Assembly (NCBI GenBank): GCA_026928255.1
Contig: JAIXKJ010000008.1
Span: 1,031,298 to 1,095,297 of the forward strand
Direction of reading: 5' to 3'
DNA length: 64,000 nt
Origin: Anaerolineales bacterium
Lineage (GTDB): Bacteria > Chloroflexota > Anaerolineae > Anaerolineales > Villigracilaceae
Shown in pieces: positions 25,157 through 34,888 of this stretch. The notes below the pieces were generated by a model, which had not been told where the DNA came from, made no database searches, and saw only the letters and a program-made list of their open reading frames with translations. Position 1 is the stretch's first letter, and each line of letters opens with the position of its first letter. The position numbers and the translations under genes were made by a program.

Positions 25157-28069
25157 TTAGCGCTTGACGTATTCTTTTAGGTATTTTCCCGTGTACGATT
25201 CTTTGACCTTCATCACCTGCTCTGGCGTGCCTTCGGCGACGAGTTCGCCGCCGCGGTCGCCGCCTTCGGGACCGAGGTCTATGATCCAATCCGCAACTTT
25301 GATGATGTCGAGATTGTGTTCGATGATCAAAACGGAGTTGCCCGTCTCGACGAGGCGCTGCAACACTTCGATTAATTTGTGAACGTCCGCCGCGTGCAGC
25401 CCGACGGAAGGTTCGTCTAAAACGTAGAGCGTCCTCCCCGTTGGGCGGCGCGAAAGTTCTTTGGAAAGTTTCACGCGCTGCGCTTCGCCGCCCGAAAGCG
25501 TCGTGGCGGGTTGACCGATTCGCACATAGCCCAAACCGACTTCTTGCAGTAATTTCAACTTGTTGAGCATGTGCGGATAATTTTTGAATTCTTCCAGCGC
25601 GTGATCTACGGTCATGTCTAAAACGTCGGCGATGGAATATTTGTCGCGGAATAAGACTTGCAGCGTTTCGCGGTTGAAGCGCTTGCCATGACAGACGTCG
25701 CACGGCACATACACGTCGGGAAGAAATTGCATTTCGATTCGCAGTTCGCCGTGTCCCTGACAGGCTTCGCAGCGTCCGCCGTGCACGTTGAACGAAAAAC
25801 GTCCGGGCTTGTACCCGCGAATTTTGCTTTCGGGCAGTTCCGCGTACAACTTGCGGATTTCGTCGAACAACCCCGTGTAGGTGCCAGGGTTCGAGCGCGG
25901 CGTGCGCCCGATGGGCGACTGGTCAATGTTGACGATTTTGTCGAGGTGTTCGATTCCTTCAATCGCCTTGTGTTCGCCCGCTTGAGTCCGCGCGCCCATC
26001 AACTTTGCGGCGAGCGCGTTGTATAAAATGTCGCTCATCAACGTGGATTTGCCCGAACCAGAAACGCCCGTGATGCAAACCAATTCGCCCAGCGGAATGG
26101 ACACGTCAATATTTTTGAGATTGTTCGCCGACGCGCCGACAATTTTGAGATTCTTGCCGTTGCCTTCGCGCCGCTTCTTCGGGATTTCGACTCGCTTGCG
26201 CCCCGAAAGATACTGCCCCGTCAACGACTTGGGCGACGCTTCAATCTGTTTCGGCGTCCCCTCCGCGACGATTCGTCCGCCGTGTGCGCCTGCGGCGGGA
26301 CCGAGATCAATCACCCAATCTGAATCGCGGATCGTTTCGTCGTCATGCTCGACGACCAAAACGGTGTTGCCCAAATCGCGCAAGCCTTTGAGCGTTTCCA
26401 GCAACTTTGAATTATCGCGCGGATGCAAGCCAATGGACGGTTCGTCCAGCACATACAACACGCCGACCAACCGCGAGCCGACTTGCGTCGCCAGCCGAAT
26501 GCGCTGCGCTTCGCCGCCCGAAAGCGTCGCGGCGGAGCGGTTGAGAGTCAAATAATCCAAACCGACGTTGACGAGAAAATTCAGCCGCTCGTAAATTTCT
26601 TTTAGCACGCGCTCGGCGATGGCTTTTTGCTTTGAGGTCAGCGGCGAATTTTTAGACGAAAGTTTTTTGACCCATTCCAGCGTTTGCAGCACATGCCACG
26701 AGTTGGCTTGGACGATGTTCACGCCGTCCACGGTTACGGCTAGGGCGGCGGGGTTGAGACGTTTGCCGCCGCAACTGGGGCAGGGGCGGTCGGACATGAA
26801 TTCGGCGATCCGCTCGCGGATGAACTCCGAATTGGTTTCGCGGTAGCGCCGTTCGAGGTTTGTAATCACGCCTTCAAACGCGCGCGTAAATTTGAATTCG
26901 CTGCCGTTGGCGTTTTGATAGGTCATCTGAATTTGCTTGTCGCCCGTGCCGTACAAAACGATTTTTTTCTGCGCGTCGGTCAACTCGCGGAAGGGTTTAT
27001 CCAAATCAACTTTGAAGGCTTTGGCGGCGGCTTCCAAACTTTGCCAGTAATAGCCGCCTTCGTCTTTGGGTCCGCTCCATTCCATAATAGAAATCGCGCC
27101 GTCGTTCAGCGAGAGGCTGTCGTCGGGGACGATGCGCTCTGGGTCAATCTCCAACTTCGAGCCGATGCCCTGACATTCGGGGCAAGCGCCTTGCGGCGTG
27201 TTGAAGGAAAAAGTGCGCGGCTCAATCTCGGCGACGGTCGAGCCGTGTTCGGGGCAAGCGAGGTGTTCGGAGTATTGCAGGTCTTCGCCCTCGCCTTGCC
27301 CTCTCCCAGCGGGAGAGGGGTTAGGGTGAGGGATGTTAATCGTTACATAGCCTTCGCCGAATTTCAGCGCGGTTTCAATCGAATCGGTCAGGCGGGTGAG
27401 CGCGGCTTTTTGGTCTTCCTTCGCGCCTTCGTGCGAGATGACCAGCCGATCCACCACCGCTTCGATGGTGTGCTGTTTGTAGCGGTCGAGTTCGATTTCG
27501 TCGTCCAACGAGCGAACCGTTCCGTCCACGCGCGCGCGGGTGAAGCCCGCCTTGCGAATTTCCTCGAAGATGGCTTGGTAAGTCCCTTTGCGTCCGCGCA
27601 CCAGCGGCGCGAGGATGAGGATGCGCGTCGCTTCGGGCAGGTTGGAGACTTTGTCCACGATCTCTTGCGCCGATTGCTTGGTTACTTCGCGCCCGCAGAT
27701 CGGGCAATGCGGAATCCCCGTCCGCGCAAAGAGCAGGCGCATGTAGTCGTAAATTTCCGTAACCGTGCCGACGGTGGAACGCGGGTTGTGGCTGGTGGAT
27801 TTTTGGTCAATTGAAACGGCGGGCGAAAGCCCTTCGATGTAATCCACGTCGGGCTTGTCCATTTGGCCAATGAACTGACGCGCATACGCCGAAAGCGATT
27901 CGACATAACGCCGCTGACCTTCGGCGAAGATGGTGTCAAACGCCAGCGACGATTTTCCCGACCCCGATAAACCCGTGATGACGACGAATTTATCGCGCGG
28001 AATTTCGACGGTGATATTTTTCAAGTTGTGCACGCGCGCCCCTACCACGCGGATATTGTTGGTTGACAT
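25157..28069 (-). CDS. uvrA: UvrABC excision repair protein, subunit A
   Basis: This 970-residue protein starts at 28069 ([18 protein letters not shown]) after GAAGGA; a frame to 28117 is rejected. It has two ABC ATPase modules (Walker [10 protein letters not shown] and GVSGSGKST), signatures [14 protein letters not shown] and [15 protein letters not shown], and zinc fingers with CPICG, CPSCG and CEACQ...[10 protein letters not shown]. It locates bulky DNA lesions with UvrB. Near residue 260 the coding region has gained an in-frame segment ([15 protein letters not shown]) derived from a palindromic repeat, placed just before the segment with [10 protein letters not shown]. The rest of the protein is intact. 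Confidence 0.96.
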   Translation of the reverse strand: MSTNNIRVVGARVHNLKNITVEIPRDKFVVITGLSGSGKSSLAFDTIFAEGQRRYVESLSAYARQFIGQMDKPDVDYIEGLSPAVSIDQKSTSHNPRSTVGTVTEIYDYMRLLFARTGIPHCPICGREVTKQSAQEIVDKVSNLPEATRILILAPLVRGRKGTYQAIFEEIRKAGFTRARVDGTVRSLDDEIELDRYKQHTIEAVVDRLVISHEGAKEDQKAALTRLTDSIETALKFGEGYVTINIPHPNPSPAGRGQGEGEDLQYSEHLACPEHGSTVAEIEPRTFSFNTPQGACPECQGIGSKLEIDPERIVPDDSLSLNDGAISIMEWSGPKDEGGYYWQSLEAAAKAFKVDLDKPFRELTDAQKKIVLYGTGDKQIQMTYQNANGSEFKFTRAFEGVITNLERRYRETNSEFIRERIAEFMSDRPCPSCGGKRLNPAALAVTVDGVNIVQANSWHVLQTLEWVKKLSSKNSPLTSKQKAIAERVLKEIYERLNFLVNVGLDYLTLNRSAATLSGGEAQRIRLATQVGSRLVGVLYVLDEPSIGLHPRDNSKLLETLKGLRDLGNTVLVVEHDDETIRDSDWVIDLGPAAGAHGGRIVAEGTPKQIEASPKSLTGQYLSGRKRVEIPKKRREGNGKNLKIVGASANNLKNIDVSIPLGELVCITGVSGSGKSTLMSDILYNALAAKLMGARTQAGEHKAIEGIEHLDKIVNIDQSPIGRTPRSNPGTYTGLFDEIRKLYAELPESKIRGYKPGRFSFNVHGGRCEACQGHGELRIEMQFLPDVYVPCDVCHGKRFNRETLQVLFRDKYSIADVLDMTVDHALEEFKNYPHMLNKLKLLQEVGLGYVRIGQPATTLSGGEAQRVKLSKELSRRPTGRTLYVLDEPSVGLHAADVHKLIEVLQRLVETGNSVLIIEHNLDIIKVADWIIDLGPEGGDRGGELVAEGTPEQVMKVKESYTGKYLKEYVKR
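27288..27332. repeat. Palindromic repeat inserted in frame within uvrA
   Basis: The central stem CCCTCTCCC-AGC-GGGAGAGGG is flanked by CCCTCGCC and GGGTGAGGG, forming a near-perfect 45-bp palindrome. It encodes the peptide [13 protein letters not shown], well known as the translation of a dispersed bacterial palindrome. The length keeps the uvrA frame open. Confidence 0.85.
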
Positions 28070-28172
28070 GCAGAATCCTTCTGAAATTTGTAAGTAAGCA
28101 ATTAAGTATTCTAGCACATTTGTTTTAGAGAAAGTGTAAAGAATATGAAAGAATTTTGATGTCTGGCTTCGG

Positions 28173-28178
28173 TATAAT
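28173..28178 (+). promoter_or_regulatory. -10 box TATAAT upstream of the SUMF1-domain gene
   Basis: TATAAT lies 72 nt before ATG 28251, in the divergent region shared with uvrA. No clear -35 is seen at 16-18 bp. Confidence 0.45.
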
Positions 28179-28250
28179 CTTGTCCATATTCAATGGGAAT
28201 GGATATAAAAAACCGAGCATTCGGTCAGGATGAAAAAAGGAAAGAACATT

Positions 28251-29477
28251 ATGGAAAAACCTGATCCCAAATCTTCCGAATCTTCAAAGAGTCCCTCGAT
28301 ACATATCGAAGGCAATGTTCAGGGAAATGTCATCATTGGCGATGGAAATAGGGTTAAAAGCGACTCTGAAAAAAATACGGCGAGAAAAACGATTCCTCGC
28401 AAAGCGATTCCTCGAAAGAAGAAGCGGTCTCGCAGAGCAGACACCGCAATTGTTGTCGCTATTATCGGCGCAATTGCGACAGTTATCGCAGCGTTTTTTA
28501 ATTCGTCCTTACTTTCTAAATGGGTTGAGTCAACGCCTACGCTGACGGCTGTTATTCCAACATCCGCGCCGACGCTTACAGAAACGCCCGCGCCGACGAA
28601 AACGCCGTTGTCCACAGAAACATCTGCGCCGACGCAAACGCCCGAACCCACGTTGACGCCCGCCGCCACTGAAACGCTTGCGCCGACAATTACCCTGATG
28701 CCGACGTTGGGCGTCGGATCGTCAATCGAGTCGCGCGGCGTAACGATGATGTATGTTCCCGCTGGGAATTTTGTGATGGGCAATGGCAGCGGGCGAGAAG
28801 AGGTTAAGCCCGCTCACACGGTTTATTTAGGCGCGTTCTATATGGATCAATACGAAGTAACGAATGCCGCTTACAAACGTTGCGTAGACTCTAACGGTTG
28901 CGGCGCGCCTCAATCAAAAGGATCGTTTAACATCCCTTCTTATTATGAAAATTCGATATATGCCGATTATCCCGTTCTTTTTGTAAGTTGGCCTCAGGCA
29001 AAACAATATTGCGAGTGGCGCGGAATGCGTCTGCCGACCGAAGCGGAATGGGAGAAAGCGGCGCGGGGCGAAACTGGAAACCGAACTTATCCGTGGAAAG
29101 GCGCGTTTGACGGAACGAAACTAAATTTTTGCGATAAGAATTGTCCGGTCAGCAAAGAGGCGGATAAAAATGTCGACGACGGGTATGCGAATATCGCCCC
29201 TGTCGGCAGTTATGAAGAAGGCAAAAGCCCCTATGGTATTTACGATTTAGCAGGCAACGTTTGGGAGTGGATAGCCGATTGGTACGACGCAAAATATTAT
29301 TTTACTTCGCCTGTCGAAAATCCATTAGGACCTAACGCAGGGCAAGATCGAGTCTTGCGCGGCGGCGCGTGGAATACGAATAAAAATGAAACACAATCGT
29401 TTTATCGAATAGGAAAAAATCCGTTGACCGCTTACTACGACATCGGCTTTCGTTGCGCGGCGGACGCGAACCCGTGA
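28251..29477 (+). CDS. Membrane-anchored SUMF1/FGE-like domain protein
   Basis: This 408-residue protein starts at ATG 28251, preceded by AAGGAAAG; ATG 28230 lacks spacing for a ribosome site. It begins with a cytosolic region containing IHIEGNVQGNVIIGDGN, a repeat-like motif often seen at the N-terminus of signalling proteins. A basic patch and one membrane segment (about 66-85) follow, then a long Thr/Pro/Ala linker and a SUMF1 (formylglycine-generating enzyme-like) domain from about 165. The domain has VPAGNFVMG, MDQYEVTNAAY, MRLPTEAEWEKAARG, GNVWEWIADW and GFRCAAD. The paired catalytic Cys of true FGE is not evident. It probably binds a ligand outside the membrane. Target unknown. Confidence 0.82.
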   Translation: MEKPDPKSSESSKSPSIHIEGNVQGNVIIGDGNRVKSDSEKNTARKTIPRKAIPRKKKRSRRADTAIVVAIIGAIATVIAAFFNSSLLSKWVESTPTLTAVIPTSAPTLTETPAPTKTPLSTETSAPTQTPEPTLTPAATETLAPTITLMPTLGVGSSIESRGVTMMYVPAGNFVMGNGSGREEVKPAHTVYLGAFYMDQYEVTNAAYKRCVDSNGCGAPQSKGSFNIPSYYENSIYADYPVLFVSWPQAKQYCEWRGMRLPTEAEWEKAARGETGNRTYPWKGAFDGTKLNFCDKNCPVSKEADKNVDDGYANIAPVGSYEEGKSPYGIYDLAGNVWEWIADWYDAKYYFTSPVENPLGPNAGQDRVLRGGAWNTNKNETQSFYRIGKNPLTAYYDIGFRCAADANP

Positions 29478-29479
29478 TG

Positions 29480-30520
29480 TTATTTCGCCGCCGCTGAATT
29501 TTCATCCGCCATCAGACTCGCAGTGTCCACCGCCTCAAAATCGTCGCCGCTCAAAACGTCGAGCAGGTGAAGCATGTCGTTATCCCAGCGCTCGTCAGGC
29601 GCGCCGCTGACGTACCAGTTCGAGCCGTTGTCCGCCAGCACGATGCCGTAGGTTTTGAAGGCTTGCAATAAAATCTGCATTTCAGGCGGGAAGCCCGAAA
29701 TGTCGTAATCCGCTTTCAAGCGGAAGCGCGCGCCCATCGGCGGGACTCCGTCGCGCGCTTCGGAGGTTTGATGACGCGCGGGCCAGATGTAGCCCGCCGT
29801 CTCTTCGACGGTGAAGCGCAGAGCGTGCGTAATTTCGCCCGCCGCGATTTCGTCGTAGCGAACCAGTCCGGGCAAAATCGGCAAGCCCGCCGCGTCGGCG
29901 GAAGTCCACTCGTCGGGGCGCAGGGCGTTGGAGCGCAAATCCCAAATTGCGCCGCTGCCGCCGTTCCAATTTGCGCCGTCAAAACTCATGTCGTAAGTTT
30001 CGTATAAAGTACAAGTCTCCGTGTCCACGACCAAAATGTGATGGTCGCTGCCCCATTCGATTTTTGGATTTTGCGGAATGGGATAATGACCCGAATCAGA
30101 TTCGTCGGGATAATAAAACTGCGGCGCAACCTTCGGGACGGCTGACCCTGCTACGACGTTGTACGGAATCCCGATTGGCCCGCCGTCCCAAGTTCCGGAG
30201 CCGAAGTCCATGTGGAATTCTTGATTGCGCCCGATGGAATTAATCCACGCGGCGGATTGCGGATGCACGGGCAAAGAATCCACGCGGACGTTCCAGAAGT
30301 TGTCGGCGGGGAAGAGCGGACAACCCGCGAGCGTAGTCGAAACTTCGGTTGGCGAATCCGCTGTCGGCGGAGTCTGCGGCGAGGCTGCGGGCGGAGATTC
30401 TGTTAAGGTTGGAGAATCAGTTGGCGAGTCCGAATCCGTTGGCGGCGCGGGAGTCAAAGAATTGCAGGCAAATGAAATTAGCAGAATCGGAAGCGCGAGT
30501 TTATAGAGATGACGTTTCAT
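29480..30520 (-). CDS. Conserved lipoprotein of unknown function
   Basis: This 346-residue protein starts at 30520 (MKRHLYKLALPILLISFAC), overlapping the end of the upstream gene by 20 nt. A lipoprotein-like signal with a non-consensus FAC site is followed by a Ser/Pro/Thr spacer of about 45 residues. The globular part has recurrent Asp/Trp/Gly motifs: FPADNFWNVRVDSLPVH, GSDHHILVVDTETC, SGAIWDLRSN, YIWPARHQ and ILADNGSNWY-type ending. No enzyme family is recognised. It belongs to the minus-strand cluster with two GT-C-like proteins and could act on envelope polymers, but this is only positional. Confidence 0.75.
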   Translation of the reverse strand: MKRHLYKLALPILLISFACNSLTPAPPTDSDSPTDSPTLTESPPAASPQTPPTADSPTEVSTTLAGCPLFPADNFWNVRVDSLPVHPQSAAWINSIGRNQEFHMDFGSGTWDGGPIGIPYNVVAGSAVPKVAPQFYYPDESDSGHYPIPQNPKIEWGSDHHILVVDTETCTLYETYDMSFDGANWNGGSGAIWDLRSNALRPDEWTSADAAGLPILPGLVRYDEIAAGEITHALRFTVEETAGYIWPARHQTSEARDGVPPMGARFRLKADYDISGFPPEMQILLQAFKTYGIVLADNGSNWYVSGAPDERWDNDMLHLLDVLSGDDFEAVDTASLMADENSAAAK

Positions 30521-31643
30521 TGCGAGATAATTTCCATTGTTTCCAAAGCAGAAAGATAATGATTGAGGTGTTGAGCGCCAACGCGACCGGCAATAAAATT
30601 TCTTTCGGGGCGTCGAAGAGGTAAGGAAGATAAGAAAGAAACGAAATGATTTGATAGGCGATCGGAACGAACCAAATATTCGGAAAGGCGAAGGCAGCGA
30701 GGATTGAAAAAACGTCGGCGGGATAAAAATAGCGGTCGTGCATTTTCGGCAAAAGATATGGGACGAGCGCCAACGAAACGAGCGCGATCCATAAAATTTT
30801 TGCGGAGGATAGGTTGTATTTTTTGAATCCGTAGAATAGCGCCCAAGCGAGCAAAAGCGTCGCGGCGAGCGGAATTCCAATGGAAACGGCGGCGAGGTAG
30901 TCTGATTCGTTGACGAAGAGATACGGGTTGGCGGCGTTTTTTGACGCTAGTTCAAACGTCCCGACTTGTCCGCTGTATGTGGAAAAAAGCGACGCAATCG
31001 GGCGCCCGGCGAGGGCGGCGGGGAGAAAGGAGAGAAGGTAGACAAAAGGAAAAACGAAAAACGCGCGCAGCGGAATCCGCTTTTTGAAGAAGAGGACGGC
31101 GAGAAAAGGCGCGAGGAAAACGGCTTGCGCTTTGACGGCAAAGGCGGCGCTAAAGGCGATTAATGCAAAAACGGGGCGCTCGCGTAAAAGCAGCAAAACG
31201 GTCAATAAAAGAAAGCAAACGTAAAGCGCGTCGGTTTGACCCCAAAATGCGCTGTTGATCATAATTGTCGGCGCGACCCAAAAGAGGAGCGCGGCGAGAG
31301 TCGGTTTGTCGCTTTGCGGCTCAAAGACGCGGACGATTTTATAAACTAAAACCGCGTTGACAATATCAAATAAAATTGGAATTAATTTTATAGCGATAAT
31401 GGGGTGAAGAAACGAGCGCGTTAAGGTTGTTAACGCTAGAAGATAAATGAAAGGCGGATTGTAGCCAAAGTAATCGCTGCCGATAGAACGGAGGATTCCG
31501 TGTTGGACGATGTAATCGTACCAAAGCAGATAGGAATCCATGTCCAGCGTTTTGGCGGGGAGGAATAAAATCCGCAGGCTTGCGCCGAAGCAAAAGAGTA
31601 GCGCGAAGAGGATAAGGCGTTTTAATTTTGGGTCAATTTTCAT
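30501..31643 (-). CDS. Polytopic membrane protein, GT-C glycosyltransferase-like (copy 1)
   Basis: This 380-residue protein has about nine to ten hydrophobic segments. An N-terminal loop with LDMDSYLLWYDYI carries acidic residues in the place where GT-C glycosyltransferases have their catalytic Asp. Later motifs are WGQTDALYVCFLL and LLPKMHDRYFYPADVFS. The overall pattern is that of lipid-phosphate-sugar-dependent mannosyltransferases, but no exact family is certain. It starts inside the stop of the paralogue upstream (ATGA overlap at 31640-31643), so both are co-translated. It likely adds sugars to envelope lipids or proteins. Confidence 0.72.
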   Translation of the reverse strand: MKIDPKLKRLILFALLFCFGASLRILFLPAKTLDMDSYLLWYDYIVQHGILRSIGSDYFGYNPPFIYLLALTTLTRSFLHPIIAIKLIPILFDIVNAVLVYKIVRVFEPQSDKPTLAALLFWVAPTIMINSAFWGQTDALYVCFLLLTVLLLLRERPVFALIAFSAAFAVKAQAVFLAPFLAVLFFKKRIPLRAFFVFPFVYLLSFLPAALAGRPIASLFSTYSGQVGTFELASKNAANPYLFVNESDYLAAVSIGIPLAATLLLAWALFYGFKKYNLSSAKILWIALVSLALVPYLLPKMHDRYFYPADVFSILAAFAFPNIWFVPIAYQIISFLSYLPYLFDAPKEILLPVALALNTSIIIFLLWKQWKLSRNETSSL

Positions 31644-32797
31644 AAACTGATTTCTCGTTGAATGCGATTTGACGATGGTTCGCCTAAGGATTTTATCTGC
31701 GCCCGCATAATGTAGAAGACAAGCGCGCTATTGATAAATACGGCTGAATTAATGAGCCAAGTTGGCCCGTGAAATAAAAATATCGAGTAGGTTAGGCTCG
31801 ACATGATTTGATAAAGCAAGGGTAAGAACCAAAGTTGCGGAATGAATAAGGCAACGACAAAGGAGAAAACGTCGGCGGGGTAAAAATAGCGGTCGTGCAT
31901 TTTGGGCAACAGGAAGGGGACGAGGGCGAGGCTGGCGAGGGCGGTTAAGACGAATTGCCGCTCGCGGACGGACGCTCCCGCTTTCCAATTACTCCACGCC
32001 CAAAGCGCCATGCAGAGAGCGAAGACAGTCAGCCCGATTTCTAAGACGGGATGGTAATGAACGTTCGGAATAAAAAGGTAAAGGTTTGGCGCGGCTTTGG
32101 ACAGTTCTTGAAATTGATCGACTTGTCCCGAGTAGAGAAAGAGGAGGCTGTTCCAACTTCTGCCAAGCAGAAGGGTTGGAATAGCAAACAGAAAATAAGC
32201 GACAGGGGCGATGAAAAGAAGAAACCATTGAAGTTGTTTGCGTAAGACTAAAACGCCAAGAAAAGGCAAGAAGAAAATGGTCTGCGCTTTAAAAGCAAGG
32301 GCAACGCTAAAAGCAAGCATGGCGAGTAACGACTTCTTTTTTAACAGAAAATAAAAACAGACTAGCAAAAAAGAAACGTACAGGCTGTCTATTTGCCCCC
32401 AAGTCGAGCTGTTGAGCATGACAGTTGGCAGCAAGAAGAAAAGTCCGCTGAGGAGGAAAGGTTTGTCGTCAGAAAATTTTTCTTTAGCAATCTTGTAAAT
32501 CGTAAAGGCTGAAAAGAAATCGAAGGCTGTCGGGATAATTTTGATTGAAATTAATGGGCTAAACCATTTTGCGAATAAAGTGGAAAACCAAAGCAAGTAT
32601 AAATAAGCGGGCGGATAATTTGCAAAGGAATCGTCCGCCAAAGCGCGGATGCCGTGCTGTTGAATAAATTTATACCAGCCGATGATGATGTCTGTATCTA
32701 TATTAATGAAGCCGCGTAAACGGTAGCGAATGAAGAGGGAAAGCGCAAAGAAGAAAAGTCCAAGCAGGGAATAAAAATGTTTCTTAATAAAATTCAT
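31640..32797 (-). CDS. Polytopic membrane protein, GT-C glycosyltransferase-like (copy 2)
   Basis: This 385-residue paralogue of the next gene has the same motifs in the same order: NIDTDIIIGWYKFIQQHGI, WGQIDSLYVSFLL, LYSGQVDQFQELSKAAPNLYLF and LLPKMHDRYFYPADVFSFVVAL. Codon use is A/T-richer than in surrounding genes, which may reflect membrane bias or later acquisition. It overlaps the ATPase gene upstream by 4 nt (ATGA at 32794-32797) and the next copy by 4 nt. The tandem pair points to gene duplication with possibly different sugar acceptors. Confidence 0.72.
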   Translation of the reverse strand: MNFIKKHFYSLLGLFFFALSLFIRYRLRGFINIDTDIIIGWYKFIQQHGIRALADDSFANYPPAYLYLLWFSTLFAKWFSPLISIKIIPTAFDFFSAFTIYKIAKEKFSDDKPFLLSGLFFLLPTVMLNSSTWGQIDSLYVSFLLVCFYFLLKKKSLLAMLAFSVALAFKAQTIFFLPFLGVLVLRKQLQWFLLFIAPVAYFLFAIPTLLLGRSWNSLLFLYSGQVDQFQELSKAAPNLYLFIPNVHYHPVLEIGLTVFALCMALWAWSNWKAGASVRERQFVLTALASLALVPFLLPKMHDRYFYPADVFSFVVALFIPQLWFLPLLYQIMSSLTYSIFLFHGPTWLINSAVFINSALVFYIMRAQIKSLGEPSSNRIQREISL

Positions 32798-34875
32798 TCC
32801 GCTTGTCCTTGCAACGTCTTTTGAAAGGCGCGCAGCAAACGTCCGCGCTGTTCAAAGCCCGAAACGCCCAACTCGGAGAGCGCCAAAACGATTCCTGTGC
32901 GACAACGGGCGAGCAACCCGCCGACGAGGCGCGTCAGCGTTTCGGTTTCCATCGCCACTTCGTCGGCGTCGGTCCAGAGGCGCCCGGCTTCCCAATTGCG
33001 CGAGAGGACGTAGGGGTGAGTCAGCGGTTGCGACACGCGCTGCGACCAACCGTCCGAGCCGGGTTCGAGCCAAAATTGAAAAGCGGCGGGGCGGTTCATC
33101 ATCAGGAAGGTGTAGGCGGGGGCAATCAACACCGCGTCGGTTTCTTCGTCGCGCCACGATTCTAAATATTGGGCGGCGATGACGCCGTCTTGCAACATGG
33201 CGATGTACTCTAAACCCAAATCGAATCCGTCGTCCGCGCTTTGGGCGGACTCCATTGCCGCGCGAAATTTTTTAATCGACTCAACTAAACTGGCGGCGAC
33301 GCGAATCGCGTCGAGGTTGGCGTGGAATCCGAAGTCGGGTTGAGAAAGAATCTCGCCGAAGAGTCGCCGCAAAAAGAAGTCCAGCGGCGGCGGCGTTTCG
33401 CCGCGATAATTTTCCAGCCACTGGCGGAGCGTCTCGTAGCGTTCGCCGATTGCGTAGGTGATGCGCTCTTGCGTTTCGGTTTTGATTTGCGCGAAGCCGC
33501 CGAGCCGCAAATCTTGCCGACGATAGACGATCTCGGTCAGCAATTGGGCGCGAATTAAGTCCGCGTCGAGGGCGAAGGCGAAGGCGTGCGCCACGTCGAA
33601 TTTCGTCGGGCGGACGTTCCACTGCGGGTGGGCGAGCGCGGCGAAAGTCAACAGCGCTTTGCTGGCGGTTTCGTCGCGCAGAGAGCGCGAAGGGCGGCTG
33701 CTGCGCCAAGCAATTTGCGCGGACTCTAAACGGTGGGCGATGGAGAAGCGCAACGAGTCGGAGAGGTACGGCGCGAGGATGACGATTTCGGACGGCGGCG
33801 TTCCGTCCGCTAGCAAGGCTTGAATTTTGTGGACGACTTCGTCCAGCATTTGCGGGTGGAAATGCGTCATCATAAATTCTAGCGGGAAGTTGCCGCCGCT
33901 TTCGATTTTGCTTTGCCCGTCAATGGCGGCGGTTAGGGCGTTGGCGAGGCGCGTTACGTCCGTCGAAGCGACGAAGGATTGGTCGAGTTCGACGACTTCG
34001 TCGCAGGCGGTTTGCAACTCGTAAGCGCTGACTGGGTCGCCGCCCAAAAACTTTCGGTAGCCGGCGTTTTCGTCGTAGAGCAAAAGCGCCGAGTCGAAGT
34101 TGGGCATCCACTCGCGGACGAGGTCGTGCGCCAGCGCGATGTCCTCTTCGACGTTGTCGTAAATTAAATGGCGGTATTGCGCGACGAGGTAAGTCCGCGC
34201 TTGTTCGTTGCGCCACAGCAAGTTGTTGAAAATTTCAAGTTGCAGAGAAAAATCGAGCAGGTTGTGGTCGAGGCAATATTGACGAAAGCGGTTGGCGCAC
34301 TCTTGCGCGTCGGCGTAAACGCGGCGTTGCGCGGGGTCGCCGAGCCAAGCCGCGTCCAGGCGTTCGCCGATTTGCGTGTGCGGAAAGCCGGCGACGGCGG
34401 CTTTGTTAAGGTTGTCTAAAATTTGCGCGTACAGGCGGTTGCGGCTGATGACGACCGATTCAAAATAACCTTGCTCTTCAATCAGCGGACGAACCAAATG
34501 CGCCATGTAATATTGCGCGGTTTCGAGCGTGAGGAAAATCGGCGCTTGATCGGGGTTGCGAAAGCCGGCCGATTCTGCGACGAGCGGCCAGAACAAGTCG
34601 CACATGCGCCGCGCCAAACCGCCGACGGTGGCGGAGGTTGCGTCCCCGCCCGCGCTGCGTTGCGGACTTTGCAACAAGTCGAGATACGGCTCTTGCAGAG
34701 TCCGTTGCGGGGCGAGCAGAAGAATCGAATCGGCGGGGACGCCTTGTTCAAGCAAGAAGCGCATCCGCTCGACGGCGGCGGTCGTCTTGCCCGTCCCCGC
34801 CGCGCCGCAGACGAAGAGGCGCGCGTCGAGCGGCGCTTCCGCAATGCGGCGTTGAATGAGGGTGAGGCCGGTCAT
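32794..34875 (-). CDS. Divergent superfamily 1 (UvrD/AddB-like) helicase-type ATPase
   Basis: This 693-residue protein has a Walker A (CGAAGTGKTTAA, near residues 23-33) and the segment SILLLAPQRTLQEPYL resembling motif Ia. In the Walker B place it has LIYDNVEED instead of DExx. A later region (EIVILAPYLSDSLRFSIAHRLE, near 370) resembles motif IV of UvrD/AddAB proteins. The last third is poorly conserved, and no iron-sulfur or nuclease motif is seen. It may be a DNA translocase subunit like AddB, or a non-helicase relative. It heads the minus cluster with the GT-C-like genes. A TATAAT lies 6 nt before its ATG. Confidence 0.72.
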   Translation of the reverse strand: MTGLTLIQRRIAEAPLDARLFVCGAAGTGKTTAAVERMRFLLEQGVPADSILLLAPQRTLQEPYLDLLQSPQRSAGGDATSATVGGLARRMCDLFWPLVAESAGFRNPDQAPIFLTLETAQYYMAHLVRPLIEEQGYFESVVISRNRLYAQILDNLNKAAVAGFPHTQIGERLDAAWLGDPAQRRVYADAQECANRFRQYCLDHNLLDFSLQLEIFNNLLWRNEQARTYLVAQYRHLIYDNVEEDIALAHDLVREWMPNFDSALLLYDENAGYRKFLGGDPVSAYELQTACDEVVELDQSFVASTDVTRLANALTAAIDGQSKIESGGNFPLEFMMTHFHPQMLDEVVHKIQALLADGTPPSEIVILAPYLSDSLRFSIAHRLESAQIAWRSSRPSRSLRDETASKALLTFAALAHPQWNVRPTKFDVAHAFAFALDADLIRAQLLTEIVYRRQDLRLGGFAQIKTETQERITYAIGERYETLRQWLENYRGETPPPLDFFLRRLFGEILSQPDFGFHANLDAIRVAASLVESIKKFRAAMESAQSADDGFDLGLEYIAMLQDGVIAAQYLESWRDEETDAVLIAPAYTFLMMNRPAAFQFWLEPGSDGWSQRVSQPLTHPYVLSRNWEAGRLWTDADEVAMETETLTRLVGGLLARCRTGIVLALSELGVSGFEQRGRLLRAFQKTLQGQAE

Positions 34876-34881
34876 AGGAAG

Positions 34882-34887
34882 ATTATA
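34882..34887 (-). promoter_or_regulatory. -10 box TATAAT of the helicase-like gene (leaderless candidate)
   Basis: On the minus strand TATAAT is followed by CTTCCT and then the ATG at 34875, a 6-nt gap. The box touches the end of the palindromic element at 34889-34972. Confidence 0.55.
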
Positions 34888-34888
34888 T

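Noticed and set aside
28740..29477. True formylglycine-generating enzyme
   Set aside because: The domain is of the SUMF1 type but the catalytic Cys pair is not evident, and no sulfatase is near.
30521..30880. 120-residue N-terminal extension of the lipoprotein at 29480
   Set aside because: It overlaps the GT-C-like gene and would bury the lipoprotein signal peptide in the middle of the protein.
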